Source: Betaproteobacteria bacterium
GTDB taxonomy: Bacteria > Pseudomonadota > Gammaproteobacteria > Burkholderiales > Rhodocyclaceae
Direction of reading: 5' to 3'
Assembly (NCBI GenBank): GCA_025997095.1
Contig: BNUD01000123.1
Coordinates: 1-5,485, forward strand
DNA length: 5,485 nucleotides
Positions 1 through 5,443 of this stretch are shown in pieces. Numbering within the stretch: position 1 is the first letter of the stretch; every line of letters starts with the position of its first letter. The notes under the pieces were generated by a model. The model was not told the DNA's origin, did no database searches, and saw only the letters and a list, made by a program, of their open reading frames with translations. The translations under genes were made by a program, and so were the position numbers.

Positions 1-603
1 TCCCCCAATATCGTCGGCAATAATGCCAGCGGCGCGGTTGTCGGCATCCAGCAAACCAATGGCGCGAACAGCGCAGCGCGCAACGCCAATGTTGCGACCG
101 AAAACCAGCCTCCCGCCAGCACCCGCGTCACCATCAGCGCAGAAGGTCAGGCGCGTCTGGCAGCGGAACAGGCATCTGGCGCACAAACCGCCGCCCCGGC
201 ACCCGCGCAGGAAGCCGCATTGACGCCCGCAGCAGAACCCGTCACCCAGACCGCAGCAGCGGCACCAGTCGAAGCAGGCGCATCTGCCGCAGTAGGGCAA
301 GGCGCTACCCAGGCCGCAGCCAGCATCCCTGTCGCCACGGCAACGCCCGTAGCGACGCCCGCAGCAGCATCGGCAACGAATACCGCCAACGTCAATGCGC
401 CCACGCCAGCAGGAGCAGGGGCTCCGACCACCAACGCGCAACCCGCAACGCCTGAAACCAGCGCGGCTGTCCGGCAAACGGTTGATGGCAACGCGCAACA
501 AGCGGAAGTGCGTCAAAACGACGCCGCCGCCGCCCGCCAGGACGCCAGTCCGGTGGTGGCAGGGACAGGCGCCAACACAGCCCGGAGCGCCCTCGCCGCT
601 TGA
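1..603 (+). CDS. Partial Ala/Thr/Pro/Gln-rich protein of unknown function (3' end)
   Basis: The frame is open from the first base of the window to a TGA at 601-603, so only the last 200 residues are visible and the start lies upstream. The first 45 or so residues are Asn/Gly/Ser-rich (beginning SPNIVGNNASG). A short stretch around residues 43-55 (TRVTISAEGQARL) looks like ordinary folded sequence or an amphipathic helix. The remaining 140 or so residues are low complexity, dominated by Ala, Thr, Pro, Gln and Val, and probably disordered. No Cys, transmembrane segment or recognisable catalytic motif is visible. Support for coding is the long open frame, its codon use and a strong terminator 23 nt after the stop. 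I do not recognise the family. The gene is separated from the nif operon by its terminator and an IS remnant, so no nif role is implied. Confidence 0.6.
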   Translation, partial: SPNIVGNNASGAVVGIQQTNGANSAARNANVATENQPPASTRVTISAEGQARLAAEQASGAQTAAPAPAQEAALTPAAEPVTQTAAAAPVEAGASAAVGQGATQAAASIPVATATPVATPAAASATNTANVNAPTPAGAGAPTTNAQPATPETSAAVRQTVDGNAQQAEVRQNDAAAARQDASPVVAGTGANTARSALAA

Positions 604-626
604 AGCGCAACATCCGTAGTCCCCCC

Positions 627-661
627 ATTCGCCGCGACCTTCCTCGCGGCGAATTTGTTTT
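627..661 (+). terminator. Intrinsic terminator of the left-edge gene
   Basis: A perfect 11-bp stem is formed by ATTCGCCGCGA (627-637) and TCGCGGCGAAT (644-654), with a 6-nt CCTTCC loop and the T-rich run TTGTTTT (655-661) directly after it. It starts 23 nt downstream of the stop codon at 601-603. It should end transcription of the left-edge gene and insulate the nif region from read-through. Confidence 0.85.
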
Positions 662-671
662 AGAAGCTGTT

Positions 672-839
672 TTAAAAACCAGCAAGTCGTTTGATGAGCA
701 AGCGGATCATGAACTCGGACTGCCGGGGGATGATTTCATAATCACGATTGAGACGACGGTAGAGCGTCAGCCAGGCGAAGGCTCTTTCAACGATCCATCG
801 TTTGGGCAAGACGAAATACCGGCTGATTCCAATTCGCAT
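672..839 (-). pseudogene. IS5-family-like transposase, C-terminal remnant
   Basis: Read on the minus strand, this gives a 55-residue segment ending in TAA at 674-672. It contains [13 protein letters not shown], then YRRLNRDYE and a basic hydrophobic tail, [11 protein letters not shown]. The W-x-x-ER-x-FAWL...RRL...DYE block is the hallmark of the C-terminal end of IS5-group DDE transposases, where the ER glutamate is the third catalytic acid. The first two catalytic Asp residues and everything upstream are absent: going toward 840-900 the frame stays open but no longer resembles a transposase. The ATG at 839-837 is simply the most upstream Met near the fragment, not a true start. This is a dead remnant, with one IS end probably lying around 655-680. 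No matching inverted repeat was found to the right. Confidence 0.8.
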
Positions 840-942
840 TAGAAGCGAACCTTTGTCGACTTCGCCTTGCCGTGCAATCGCACTGTCTTCGGGCAGTCTT
901 CGCCGCGCTCATGTTCACCTGCGAATATGCGTTGTATGCAGT

Positions 943-982
943 CTTGTCGTCTTCCCGACAAGTCGCCCGACAAGCCTTGTCG
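943..982. repeat. Four-copy CTTGTCG/CGACAAG heptamer cluster overlapping the NifA site
   Basis: Four exact copies of one heptamer sit within 40 bp: CTTGTCG at 943-949, its reverse complement CGACAAG at 956-962 and again at 968-974, and CTTGTCG at 976-982. They form two inverted-repeat pairs, one with a 6-bp spacer and one with a 1-bp spacer. A near copy (TTTGTCG) lies at 852-858. The first pair contains the TGT and ACA half-sites of the NifA activator site. The cluster could be a second regulator's operator or duplicated activator half-sites. Only one TGT-N10-ACA spacing is exact. Confidence 0.6.
945..960 (+). promoter_or_regulatory. NifA upstream activator sequence (UAS)
   Basis: TGT-CGTCTTCCCG-ACA matches the NifA consensus TGT-N10-ACA, including the preferred T at the fifth spacer position (TGT-N4-T-N5-ACA). 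Its centre lies about 95 bp upstream of the predicted transcription start, within the range usual for NifA enhancers. Together with the sigma-54 promoter at 1022-1037 and the downstream nif genes, this supports NifA-dependent expression of the operon. The AT-rich stretch between UAS and promoter (about 1001-1018) could take part in DNA bending, but no convincing IHF site is seen. Confidence 0.75.
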
Positions 983-1021
983 AAAAATCATAAGCCGCTG
1001 TTTATAAACTGATAAATATGC

Positions 1022-1037
1022 TGGCATACCGCTTGCT
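1022..1037 (+). promoter_or_regulatory. Sigma-54 (RpoN) -24/-12 promoter of the nifB operon
   Basis: TGGCAT-ACCGC-TTGCT closely matches the sigma-54 consensus TGGCAC-N5-TTGCW. It keeps the invariant GG (1023-1024) and GC (1035-1036) with exactly 10 bp between them. The predicted start of transcription is about 1047-1048, giving a leader of only about 25 nt before the GTG start of nifB at 1072. A NifA site sits about 70 bp further upstream. No competing sigma-70 promoter stands out, and no other sigma-54 promoter was noticed within the operon. Confidence 0.85.
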
Positions 1038-1071
1038 GTTGGCTCTGTAAACATTTTCGGGAGCCTTCAAC

Positions 1072-2643
1072 GTGGACTTGCCTGTTCTTTCCAATGCTGC
1101 CCCTGCCGCTTCTGTCGGTGGTGGATGCGCCGCCGGGGGTTGCGGGAGCGCGCCCGATGCGCTCGCGCATCTGCCTGAGCATATCCGCGCCCGGGTGCAG
1201 GATCACCCCTGTTATTCGGAAGAGGCGCACCATTACTTTGCCCGGATGCACGTTGCCGTCGCGCCCGCCTGCAATATCCAGTGCAATTATTGCAATCGCA
1301 AATACGATTGCGCCAATGAATCCCGTCCGGGCGTGGTGTCGGAATTGCTGACGCCCGATCAGGCGATCAAAAAGGCGCTGGCGGTGGCGGCGAGCATTCC
1401 GCAGATGACGGTGCTGGGGATTGCGGGGCCTGGCGATCCGCTCGCCAATCCGGAGCGCGTCTTTGAGACTTTCCGCCAACTCTCTGAAAAGGCGCCGGAC
1501 ATCAAGCTGTGCGTGTCGACCAACGGGCTGAATTTGCCGAAATATGCGGATGAGATTGCGCGTCACAATATCGACCATGTGACGATCACCATCAACTGCC
1601 TTGACCCGAAAATCGGCGCGCAGATTTATCCGTGGATTTTTTGGGAGAATCGCCGCATTCGGGGCTTTGATGCCGCCGCCATTTTGATTGAGCAGCAGCA
1701 AAAGGGGTTGGAAATGCTCACGGCGCGGGGCATTCTGGTGAAGGTGAATTCTGTGCTGATCCCCGGTGTCAATGACGCGCACTTGAAAGAAGTTTCCAAA
1801 GTGGTGAAAGCCAAGGGCGCTTTTTTGCACAATGTCATGCCCTTGATTGCCGAAGCCCGGCACGGCACCTATTACGGCATCATGGAACAGCGCAGCCCGA
1901 CGGCGGCGGAATTGCAGACCTTGCAGGACGAATGCGCGGGCGATATGGCGATGATGCGTCATTGCCGCCAGTGTCGGGCGGACGCCGTGGGGCTGCTGGG
2001 CGAAGATCGGGGCGCGGAGTTTGCGCTGGACAAGCTCGATGCCCTGAATATCGACTATGACTCCGCCATGCGCCGCCGCAAGGAAGTCCGCACTGCCATT
2101 ATTGAGCAGTTGGAAAGCAAGCGCGAAGCCAAAGCCAGAACCGCCGCAGGGGTGAACGCAGTGATCCAAAATGCGGCGGATGGAGACGCGACAACACCGA
2201 TCATGCCCATGTCCACAGTCAAAAACGCCTTGCGCCCCGTCCTGATGGCGGTGGCGACGACAGGGCACAATCTCATCAACCAGCATTTCGGTCATGCCAG
2301 AGAATTTCTGGTGTACGAAGTTTCCAGTGCCGGAGCGCGTTTTATCGGACATCGCAAAACCGATTTGTATTGCGGCGGCAGCGAGCAATGCGGCGATGAG
2401 CTTGGCGGCGTGCCCGCAGAAACCACGCTGGAACGCACCATTACCGCGCTCGCGGGTTGCGAAGTCGTGCTCTGTTCCAAAATCGGTTATGAACCCTGGA
2501 GCCGTCTGGAACAGGCGGGCATACAGCCGAATGGCGAACACGCGATGGAAGACATCGAAACGGCGCTGTGCGCGGTGTATGGCGAAATGGACGCATCAGG
2601 AAAACTCGCTGAAAAACCTGCCAGTGCGGCTAAAGCGGCGTGA
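1072..2643 (+). CDS. nifB: Nitrogenase FeMo-cofactor biosynthesis protein NifB (radical SAM plus NifX-like domain)
   Basis: NifB is the radical SAM enzyme that fuses [4Fe-4S] units, inserts the central carbide and yields NifB-co, the Fe-S core of the nitrogenase cofactor. The 523-residue protein has a Gly/Cys-rich N-terminus (C19, C24), C47, and then the radical SAM motif CNIQCNYC (C67, C71, C74) followed by NRKYDC (C80). AGPGDPL at 118-124 fits the SAM-binding Gly-rich strand. CRQC (C298, C301) followed by RADAVGLLGEDR is the conserved C-terminal part of the radical SAM module. Residues 386-505 form a NifX/NafY-like cluster-binding domain (VATTGHNLINQHFGHA), so this is the long two-domain form typical of proteobacteria. 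The only reasonable start is GTG at 1072: an in-frame TAA lies at 1048-1050 and GGGAG at 1059-1063 is a suitable ribosome binding site. It is the first gene of the operon, under the sigma-54/NifA promoter. Identification is firm. Confidence 0.97.
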   Translation: MDLPVLSNAAPAASVGGGCAAGGCGSAPDALAHLPEHIRARVQDHPCYSEEAHHYFARMHVAVAPACNIQCNYCNRKYDCANESRPGVVSELLTPDQAIKKALAVAASIPQMTVLGIAGPGDPLANPERVFETFRQLSEKAPDIKLCVSTNGLNLPKYADEIARHNIDHVTITINCLDPKIGAQIYPWIFWENRRIRGFDAAAILIEQQQKGLEMLTARGILVKVNSVLIPGVNDAHLKEVSKVVKAKGAFLHNVMPLIAEARHGTYYGIMEQRSPTAAELQTLQDECAGDMAMMRHCRQCRADAVGLLGEDRGAEFALDKLDALNIDYDSAMRRRKEVRTAIIEQLESKREAKARTAAGVNAVIQNAADGDATTPIMPMSTVKNALRPVLMAVATTGHNLINQHFGHAREFLVYEVSSAGARFIGHRKTDLYCGGSEQCGDELGGVPAETTLERTITALAGCEVVLCSKIGYEPWSRLEQAGIQPNGEHAMEDIETALCAVYGEMDASGKLAEKPASAAKAA

Positions 2644-2658
2644 GGCCAGGAGAAAACA

Positions 2659-2949
2659 ATGGCGCTTTCCATTACCGAAGCTTGCGTGAATTGCTGGGCC
2701 TGCGTGGATGTCTGTCCCAATCAGGCGGTCTATCAGGACACCCCGGTATTTGCCATTGATGCCGACAAATGCACCGAGTGCATGGGCGAATTCGGGGAGG
2801 CGCAATGCGCCGCGATCTGCCCGATTGAATGCGCCATCGTCGATGAACTGGGCATTCCCCTGAATCCATTGGGCAGCCTGACCGGAATCCCCGCTGAAAA
2901 ACTGCGTGCCGTCGGGCGCGGACTGAATGAACAAACGGAGTATGCGTAA
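2659..2949 (+). CDS. fdxN: 2[4Fe-4S] ferredoxin, nifB-associated (FdxN-like)
   Basis: This 96-residue low-potential ferredoxin carries two cluster motifs: C9-x2-C12-x2-C15-x3-C19-P, and C38-x2-C41-x8-C50-x3-C54-P. The eight-residue insert between the second and third Cys of motif two, and the roughly 40-residue extension after it, are typical of the Chromatium/Allochromatium-type ferredoxins found next to nifB. One extra Cys (C58) follows the second motif. FdxN-type proteins are known to supply electrons to nitrogenase or to NifB-dependent cofactor synthesis; which applies here cannot be told from sequence. AGGAG at 2648-2652 lies 6 nt before the ATG. The gene starts 15 bp after the nifB stop, and its own stop overlaps the next start. 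The family is certain; the symbol is assigned by position and cysteine pattern. Confidence 0.9.
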   Translation: MALSITEACVNCWACVDVCPNQAVYQDTPVFAIDADKCTECMGEFGEAQCAAICPIECAIVDELGIPLNPLGSLTGIPAEKLRAVGRGLNEQTEYA

Positions 2950-3239
2950 TGCCCAAAGCCAAAGTCACCTTTGCCGACAATGGCGTCACCGTGACCGTCC
3001 CTGCCGGAACCCGCTTGATTGAAGTCTCCGAGCAGGCGGGGGCTGGCATTGTTTATGGCTGTCGGGAAGGCGATTGCGGTGCCTGTCTGACGCAAGTCGT
3101 GTCCGGTGGCGAAAACCTCGCCGAAGCCTCGGTGCTGGAAGATGAAACGCTGAAAAACATGCTTGCCCGCCGTGACCAGCGTCTGGCTTGTCAGGCGCAA
3201 GTGTTGGGTGGCGAAATCGTCGTCAACCCCCTCACGTAA
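2949..3239 (+). CDS. 2Fe-2S plant/adrenodoxin-fold ferredoxin in nif operon
   Basis: A 96-residue single-domain ferredoxin. The cluster loop is GCREGDCGACL with C38-x4-C43-x2-C46, and the fourth ligand is C81 in RLACQAQ, the C-x4-C-x2-C-xn-C arrangement of plant-type 2Fe-2S ferredoxins. The N-terminal beta strands (AKVTFADNGVTVTVPAGTRLIEV) fit a beta-grasp fold. The start codon shares one base with the stop of the preceding ferredoxin gene (TAATG at 2947-2951), so translation is probably coupled. GGAG at 2937-2940 can serve as the ribosome binding site. It presumably acts as an electron carrier for nitrogenase or cofactor assembly. It is too short to be confidently called a Shethna-type protective FeSII protein, though the idea cannot be excluded. 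No target reductase is encoded in the window. Confidence 0.9.
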   Translation: MPKAKVTFADNGVTVTVPAGTRLIEVSEQAGAGIVYGCREGDCGACLTQVVSGGENLAEASVLEDETLKNMLARRDQRLACQAQVLGGEIVVNPLT

Positions 3240-3253
3240 TTTCGCTGAAGACC

Positions 3254-3826
3254 ATGAACGCCTGCACCGTCGCCACACAACGCCCGCTCATTCAGGCGGC
3301 TTTGCTCGCCCGTCCGGTTGCGGCGCGGGTGTTGGTCGACCCCAATCGTCCCATTCTCGCCAGCCTGATTGCCGGACGGCGGTGCGGCGTCGGCATTTTG
3401 CCCGCGCATCTGGGGCTGTCGTCCGCAGAGATTGCCCGACTTTGGGCGGAATACTTTCCCGGCGAAAAATCCGCTCTGCCCGCGCACCATCTCGACGAAA
3501 CGCCAGAACGTCAGGACATCATCGACCTCTTGCTCGAATACCGCGCCGGACACTATCCCTCCGAAATCTGGCTGGCAACCATCGTGGCGACCGCCTGCGC
3601 GGGCAGCGACCATCTCTGGCAGGATTTGGGACTGGGGAGGCGCGAAGAACTCTCGCATCTACTCAACCACGCCTTCCCCCGCCTTGCCCGCCAGAATACC
3701 GACGACATGAAGTGGAAAAAATTCATCTACCGCTTCTACTGCGCCCGCGACGGTATCTACGTCTGCCCCGCGCCCTCCTGCCGCGAGTGCACCGATTATG
3801 CCCACTGCTTCGCTCCCGAAACCTGA
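3254..3826 (+). CDS. nifQ: Molybdenum donor protein NifQ
   Basis: NifQ carries a Mo-Fe-S cluster and delivers molybdenum for FeMo-cofactor assembly on NifEN. The 190-residue protein ends with the diagnostic cysteine motif C171-x4-C176-x2-C179-x5-C185 (CPAPSCRECTDYAHC), preceded by MKWKKFIYRFYC (C163), the other conserved block of the family. Near the N-terminus, LASLIAGRRCGVGILPAHLGL (residues 35-55) is also family-like. I choose ATG 3254, 14 nt after the 2Fe-2S ferredoxin stop. The frame extends upstream to a TTG at 3188, but that start would lie inside the ferredoxin gene and adds only an Arg-rich non-conserved stretch. The ribosome binding site is weak (GAAG at 3247-3250, unusually close), which suggests reliance on translational coupling. 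The 3' end overlaps draG by 29 nt. Confidence 0.93.
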   Translation: MNACTVATQRPLIQAALLARPVAARVLVDPNRPILASLIAGRRCGVGILPAHLGLSSAEIARLWAEYFPGEKSALPAHHLDETPERQDIIDLLLEYRAGHYPSEIWLATIVATACAGSDHLWQDLGLGRREELSHLLNHAFPRLARQNTDDMKWKKFIYRFYCARDGIYVCPAPSCRECTDYAHCFAPET

Positions 3827-4739
3827 AGCAGAAACGCGCATAGCCCGTGCCAGAGGCGCCTATCTGGGGCTGGCGGTGGGCGATGCGCTGGGCGCGACGG
3901 TTGAATTTCTCACTCCGGGCGAAATCCGGCGCAAGTTTGCGGGCGGGCACCAGAACATCATCGGCGGCGGCTGGCTCAACCTGAAAGCCGGACAAGTGAC
4001 CGATGACACTGCCATGTCTTTGGCGCTCGGTGAAGCCATCCTCGCCAGCGGCGGCAAAATTGAGGCATTGGCGCTGGCTTCCGCCCTGGCCTTCGACCAC
4101 TGGATGCGTGGCAAACCCATCGACATCGGCAACACCGTGCGCCGCAACCTCATTCGTTTTCGACAAACGGGCAACCCGGAAGCGCCGGAATGCGAACATG
4201 ACGCGGGCAACGGCGCCATCATGCGGCTGCTGCCCGTCGCGCTGGCGACGCAAAATTGTAGCGAAACCGACATCGCCGCCGCCTTCAAGGCGCAAGCCCA
4301 TGTCACCCACAACAACCCGCTCTCCGACGCGGGCGGCATCTGCCTGATGCGCCTGCTCCACATTGCCCTGCGCGGGGGAGACTGGCTGCAACTGAAAACC
4401 GAAGCCAGGCGACTGGAATCCAGCCATCCTGAATATGCCTTTTACGGCAAGCGGCAGCAGGAAAATCCCAGTGGCTACGTCGCGCACACCCTGCAAGCCG
4501 TTTTTCAGGCGTTTTTCACGACCGACAGTTTTGAAACCTGCCTCATCGACGTGGTGAACCGGGGCGGCGACGCCGACACCACCGGCCCCATCGCCGGCGC
4601 GCTGGCGGGAGCCTGGTACGGCGAGCATGGCATCCCGCCACGCTGGAAAAACGCGCTGGACAAGCGCATCGTCCAGCGCTGTAGAGAGCAGGCGGAACGT
4701 CTGGTCAGCGTTCAACATTTTCCACACCATAACCCGTAA
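3798..4739 (+). CDS. draG: ADP-ribosyl-[dinitrogen reductase] hydrolase DraG
   Basis: DraG removes ADP-ribose from the regulatory arginine of the nitrogenase Fe protein (NifH), restoring activity after ammonium or energy stress. The 313-residue protein shows the dinuclear-Mn ADP-ribosylglycohydrolase motifs in order: GDALGATVEF (28-37, E36), TDDTAMSLAL (68-77, metal ligands T68, D69, D70), NGAIMRLLPVAL (138-149), HVTHNNPLSDAGG (168-180) and NRGGDADTTGPIAGALAG (254-271, with D258, D260 and T261 as expected metal ligands). All key acids are present, so it should be active. The ATG at 3798 lies within the end of nifQ; no good later start is seen, and the first 12 residues are not family-conserved. 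The general ADP-ribosylglycohydrolase family has other members, but the nif operon setting argues for DraG. No draT (the transferase that applies the modification) is in the window. Confidence 0.92.
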   Translation: MPTASLPKPEAETRIARARGAYLGLAVGDALGATVEFLTPGEIRRKFAGGHQNIIGGGWLNLKAGQVTDDTAMSLALGEAILASGGKIEALALASALAFDHWMRGKPIDIGNTVRRNLIRFRQTGNPEAPECEHDAGNGAIMRLLPVALATQNCSETDIAAAFKAQAHVTHNNPLSDAGGICLMRLLHIALRGGDWLQLKTEARRLESSHPEYAFYGKRQQENPSGYVAHTLQAVFQAFFTTDSFETCLIDVVNRGGDADTTGPIAGALAGAWYGEHGIPPRWKNALDKRIVQRCREQAERLVSVQHFPHHNP

Positions 4740-4753
4740 ACAGGAGTCTCAAC

Positions 4754-5335
4754 ATGTGCCAAACCACAACGCTTTCCACAGATCACGGGCAGCACGCGCC
4801 CGGTCATGATTGCGCCTGCAACCACACCGGCCCGGCGTTTTACCCGGGGCGACAGGTTCCCGCCAGTCACGATCTGGAATATCCCGAAGTCCACTTTCCG
4901 CCTGCCGCACTCCTCGCCGCCGTGGGCGAAGCGGGTTTGCGCCAGTTGGTGTTGCGCCATCACAGCCTGTTGCGACAAACCGAAATCGGACACCTGTTTG
5001 CCCAGGACGACAACATATTTCTCGAACGCGTCGCCAAAATCGCGGATTTCATCATCGAAGCCTGCGGCGGCGCTGCTGCCTACAGCGCCAAAGAAGGCGC
5101 CAACGTCTGTATGCGAACCCGACATTTCCCCTTTGAAATCACCGAACGCGCCCGCGAAATCTGGCTCTGCAAACTCTTGCAGGCGCTGGATGAAAGCCGG
5201 TTTCCCGCCGAATGGCAACAAGCCTATTGGATATGGATGGAAGCCTTCTCCGTGCGCATGATTAATCGCCGCACAACCAAAGCGCAGGCAGCGCGATTGG
5301 GCTACGCAAAAGCACGGGAAAAGTGGGCGTCGTAG
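4754..5335 (+). CDS. Truncated hemoglobin, group II-like, with His/Cys-rich N-terminal extension
   Basis: A 193-residue protein whose middle part (about 55-172) aligns by eye with group II truncated hemoglobins such as mycobacterial TrHbO. GGAAAY, then MRTRHFPF with the expected proximal haem ligand H124, then REIWL with W137 at the family's conserved G8 Trp, and a late FSVRMINR. F82 falls at the CD1 position. The B10 residue, usually Tyr, appears to be H70 (LVLRHHSLL), which should alter O2 or NO chemistry. The first 45 residues are not globin-like and are rich in His and Cys (H11, H14, H18, C20, C22, H24). The last 20 residues are basic. AGGAG at 4742-4746 lies 7 nt before the ATG, and the gene begins 14 nt after draG, so it is the last gene of the operon. 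Likely roles are O2 binding or NO detoxification near nitrogenase; the exact function is inferred only from context. Confidence 0.82.
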   Translation: MCQTTTLSTDHGQHAPGHDCACNHTGPAFYPGRQVPASHDLEYPEVHFPPAALLAAVGEAGLRQLVLRHHSLLRQTEIGHLFAQDDNIFLERVAKIADFIIEACGGAAAYSAKEGANVCMRTRHFPFEITERAREIWLCKLLQALDESRFPAEWQQAYWIWMEAFSVRMINRRTTKAQAARLGYAKAREKWAS

Positions 5336-5357
5336 GGGCACGGCGCGCCGTGCCCCT
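5334..5357. repeat. Perfect 24-bp palindrome at the globin stop codon
   Basis: AGGGGCACGGCG (5334-5345) is followed directly by its exact reverse complement (5346-5357). The palindrome begins with the A of the hemoglobin TAG stop (5333-5335). Sequences of the form GTAGGGGCACGGC...GCCGTGCCCCTAC recur, to my knowledge, as dispersed intergenic repeats in diverse bacterial genomes, so this is probably a mobile or REP-like element rather than a gene-specific site. As RNA it would fold into a very stable hairpin that could protect the mRNA 3' end or slow transcription. It lacks a downstream T tract. Confidence 0.75.
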
Positions 5358-5395
5358 GCGTGCAGGCGAAATACTGCAAATTTTCGCTATGTACC

Positions 5396-5419
5396 AAACG
5401 CTACAAAACTGTAGCGTTT
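5396..5419 (+). terminator. Stem-loop downstream of the operon, possible terminator
   Basis: AAACGCTACA (5396-5405) and TGTAGCGTTT (5410-5419) form a perfect 10-bp stem with a 4-nt AAAC loop, 60 bp after the hemoglobin stop codon. The stem ends in only three T's followed by C, so the U tract is short and the GC content of the stem is modest. The symmetric A-run and T-run could make it work weakly in both directions. It could equally be a protein-binding inverted repeat or part of a dispersed element. Confidence 0.4.
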
Positions 5420-5443
5420 CAGATGGCTGACAAACCCGCAGCC

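Noticed and set aside
600..842. 80-residue plus-strand frame after the left-edge gene
   Set aside because: It runs through the terminator and antisense to the transposase remnant. The minus-strand reading has clear IS5-type motifs, while this one has none.
840..942. Second end of the IS element or further transposase sequence
   Set aside because: No reverse complement of the putative IS end near 655-680 was found, and the frame upstream of 839 does not resemble a transposase.
885..955. Repeated GTCTTC-like words suggesting a CRISPR or tandem array
   Set aside because: The copies (885, 896, 949) are short, unevenly spaced and without spacer-repeat structure.
1002..1014. Possible IHF site between the UAS and the promoter
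   Set aside because: The best fit to the IHF consensus on the minus strand has two mismatches at core positions in AT-rich DNA, too weak to list.
839..1054. 71-residue minus-strand frame across the nif promoter region
   Set aside because: It covers the UAS and sigma-54 promoter and has no recognisable motif.
988..2541. 517-residue open frame on the minus strand opposite nifB
   Set aside because: It is the antisense shadow of a firmly identified nifB. Its product is His/Arg/Gln-rich with no recognisable domain, as expected from GC-rich codon bias.
3188..3253. Upstream TTG start for nifQ
   Set aside because: It would lie inside the 2Fe-2S ferredoxin gene and add 22 non-conserved residues. 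ATG 3254 gives a normal NifQ length.
3723..4730. 335-residue minus-strand open frame opposite draG
   Set aside because: Antisense shadow of draG, whose motifs are all intact on the plus strand.
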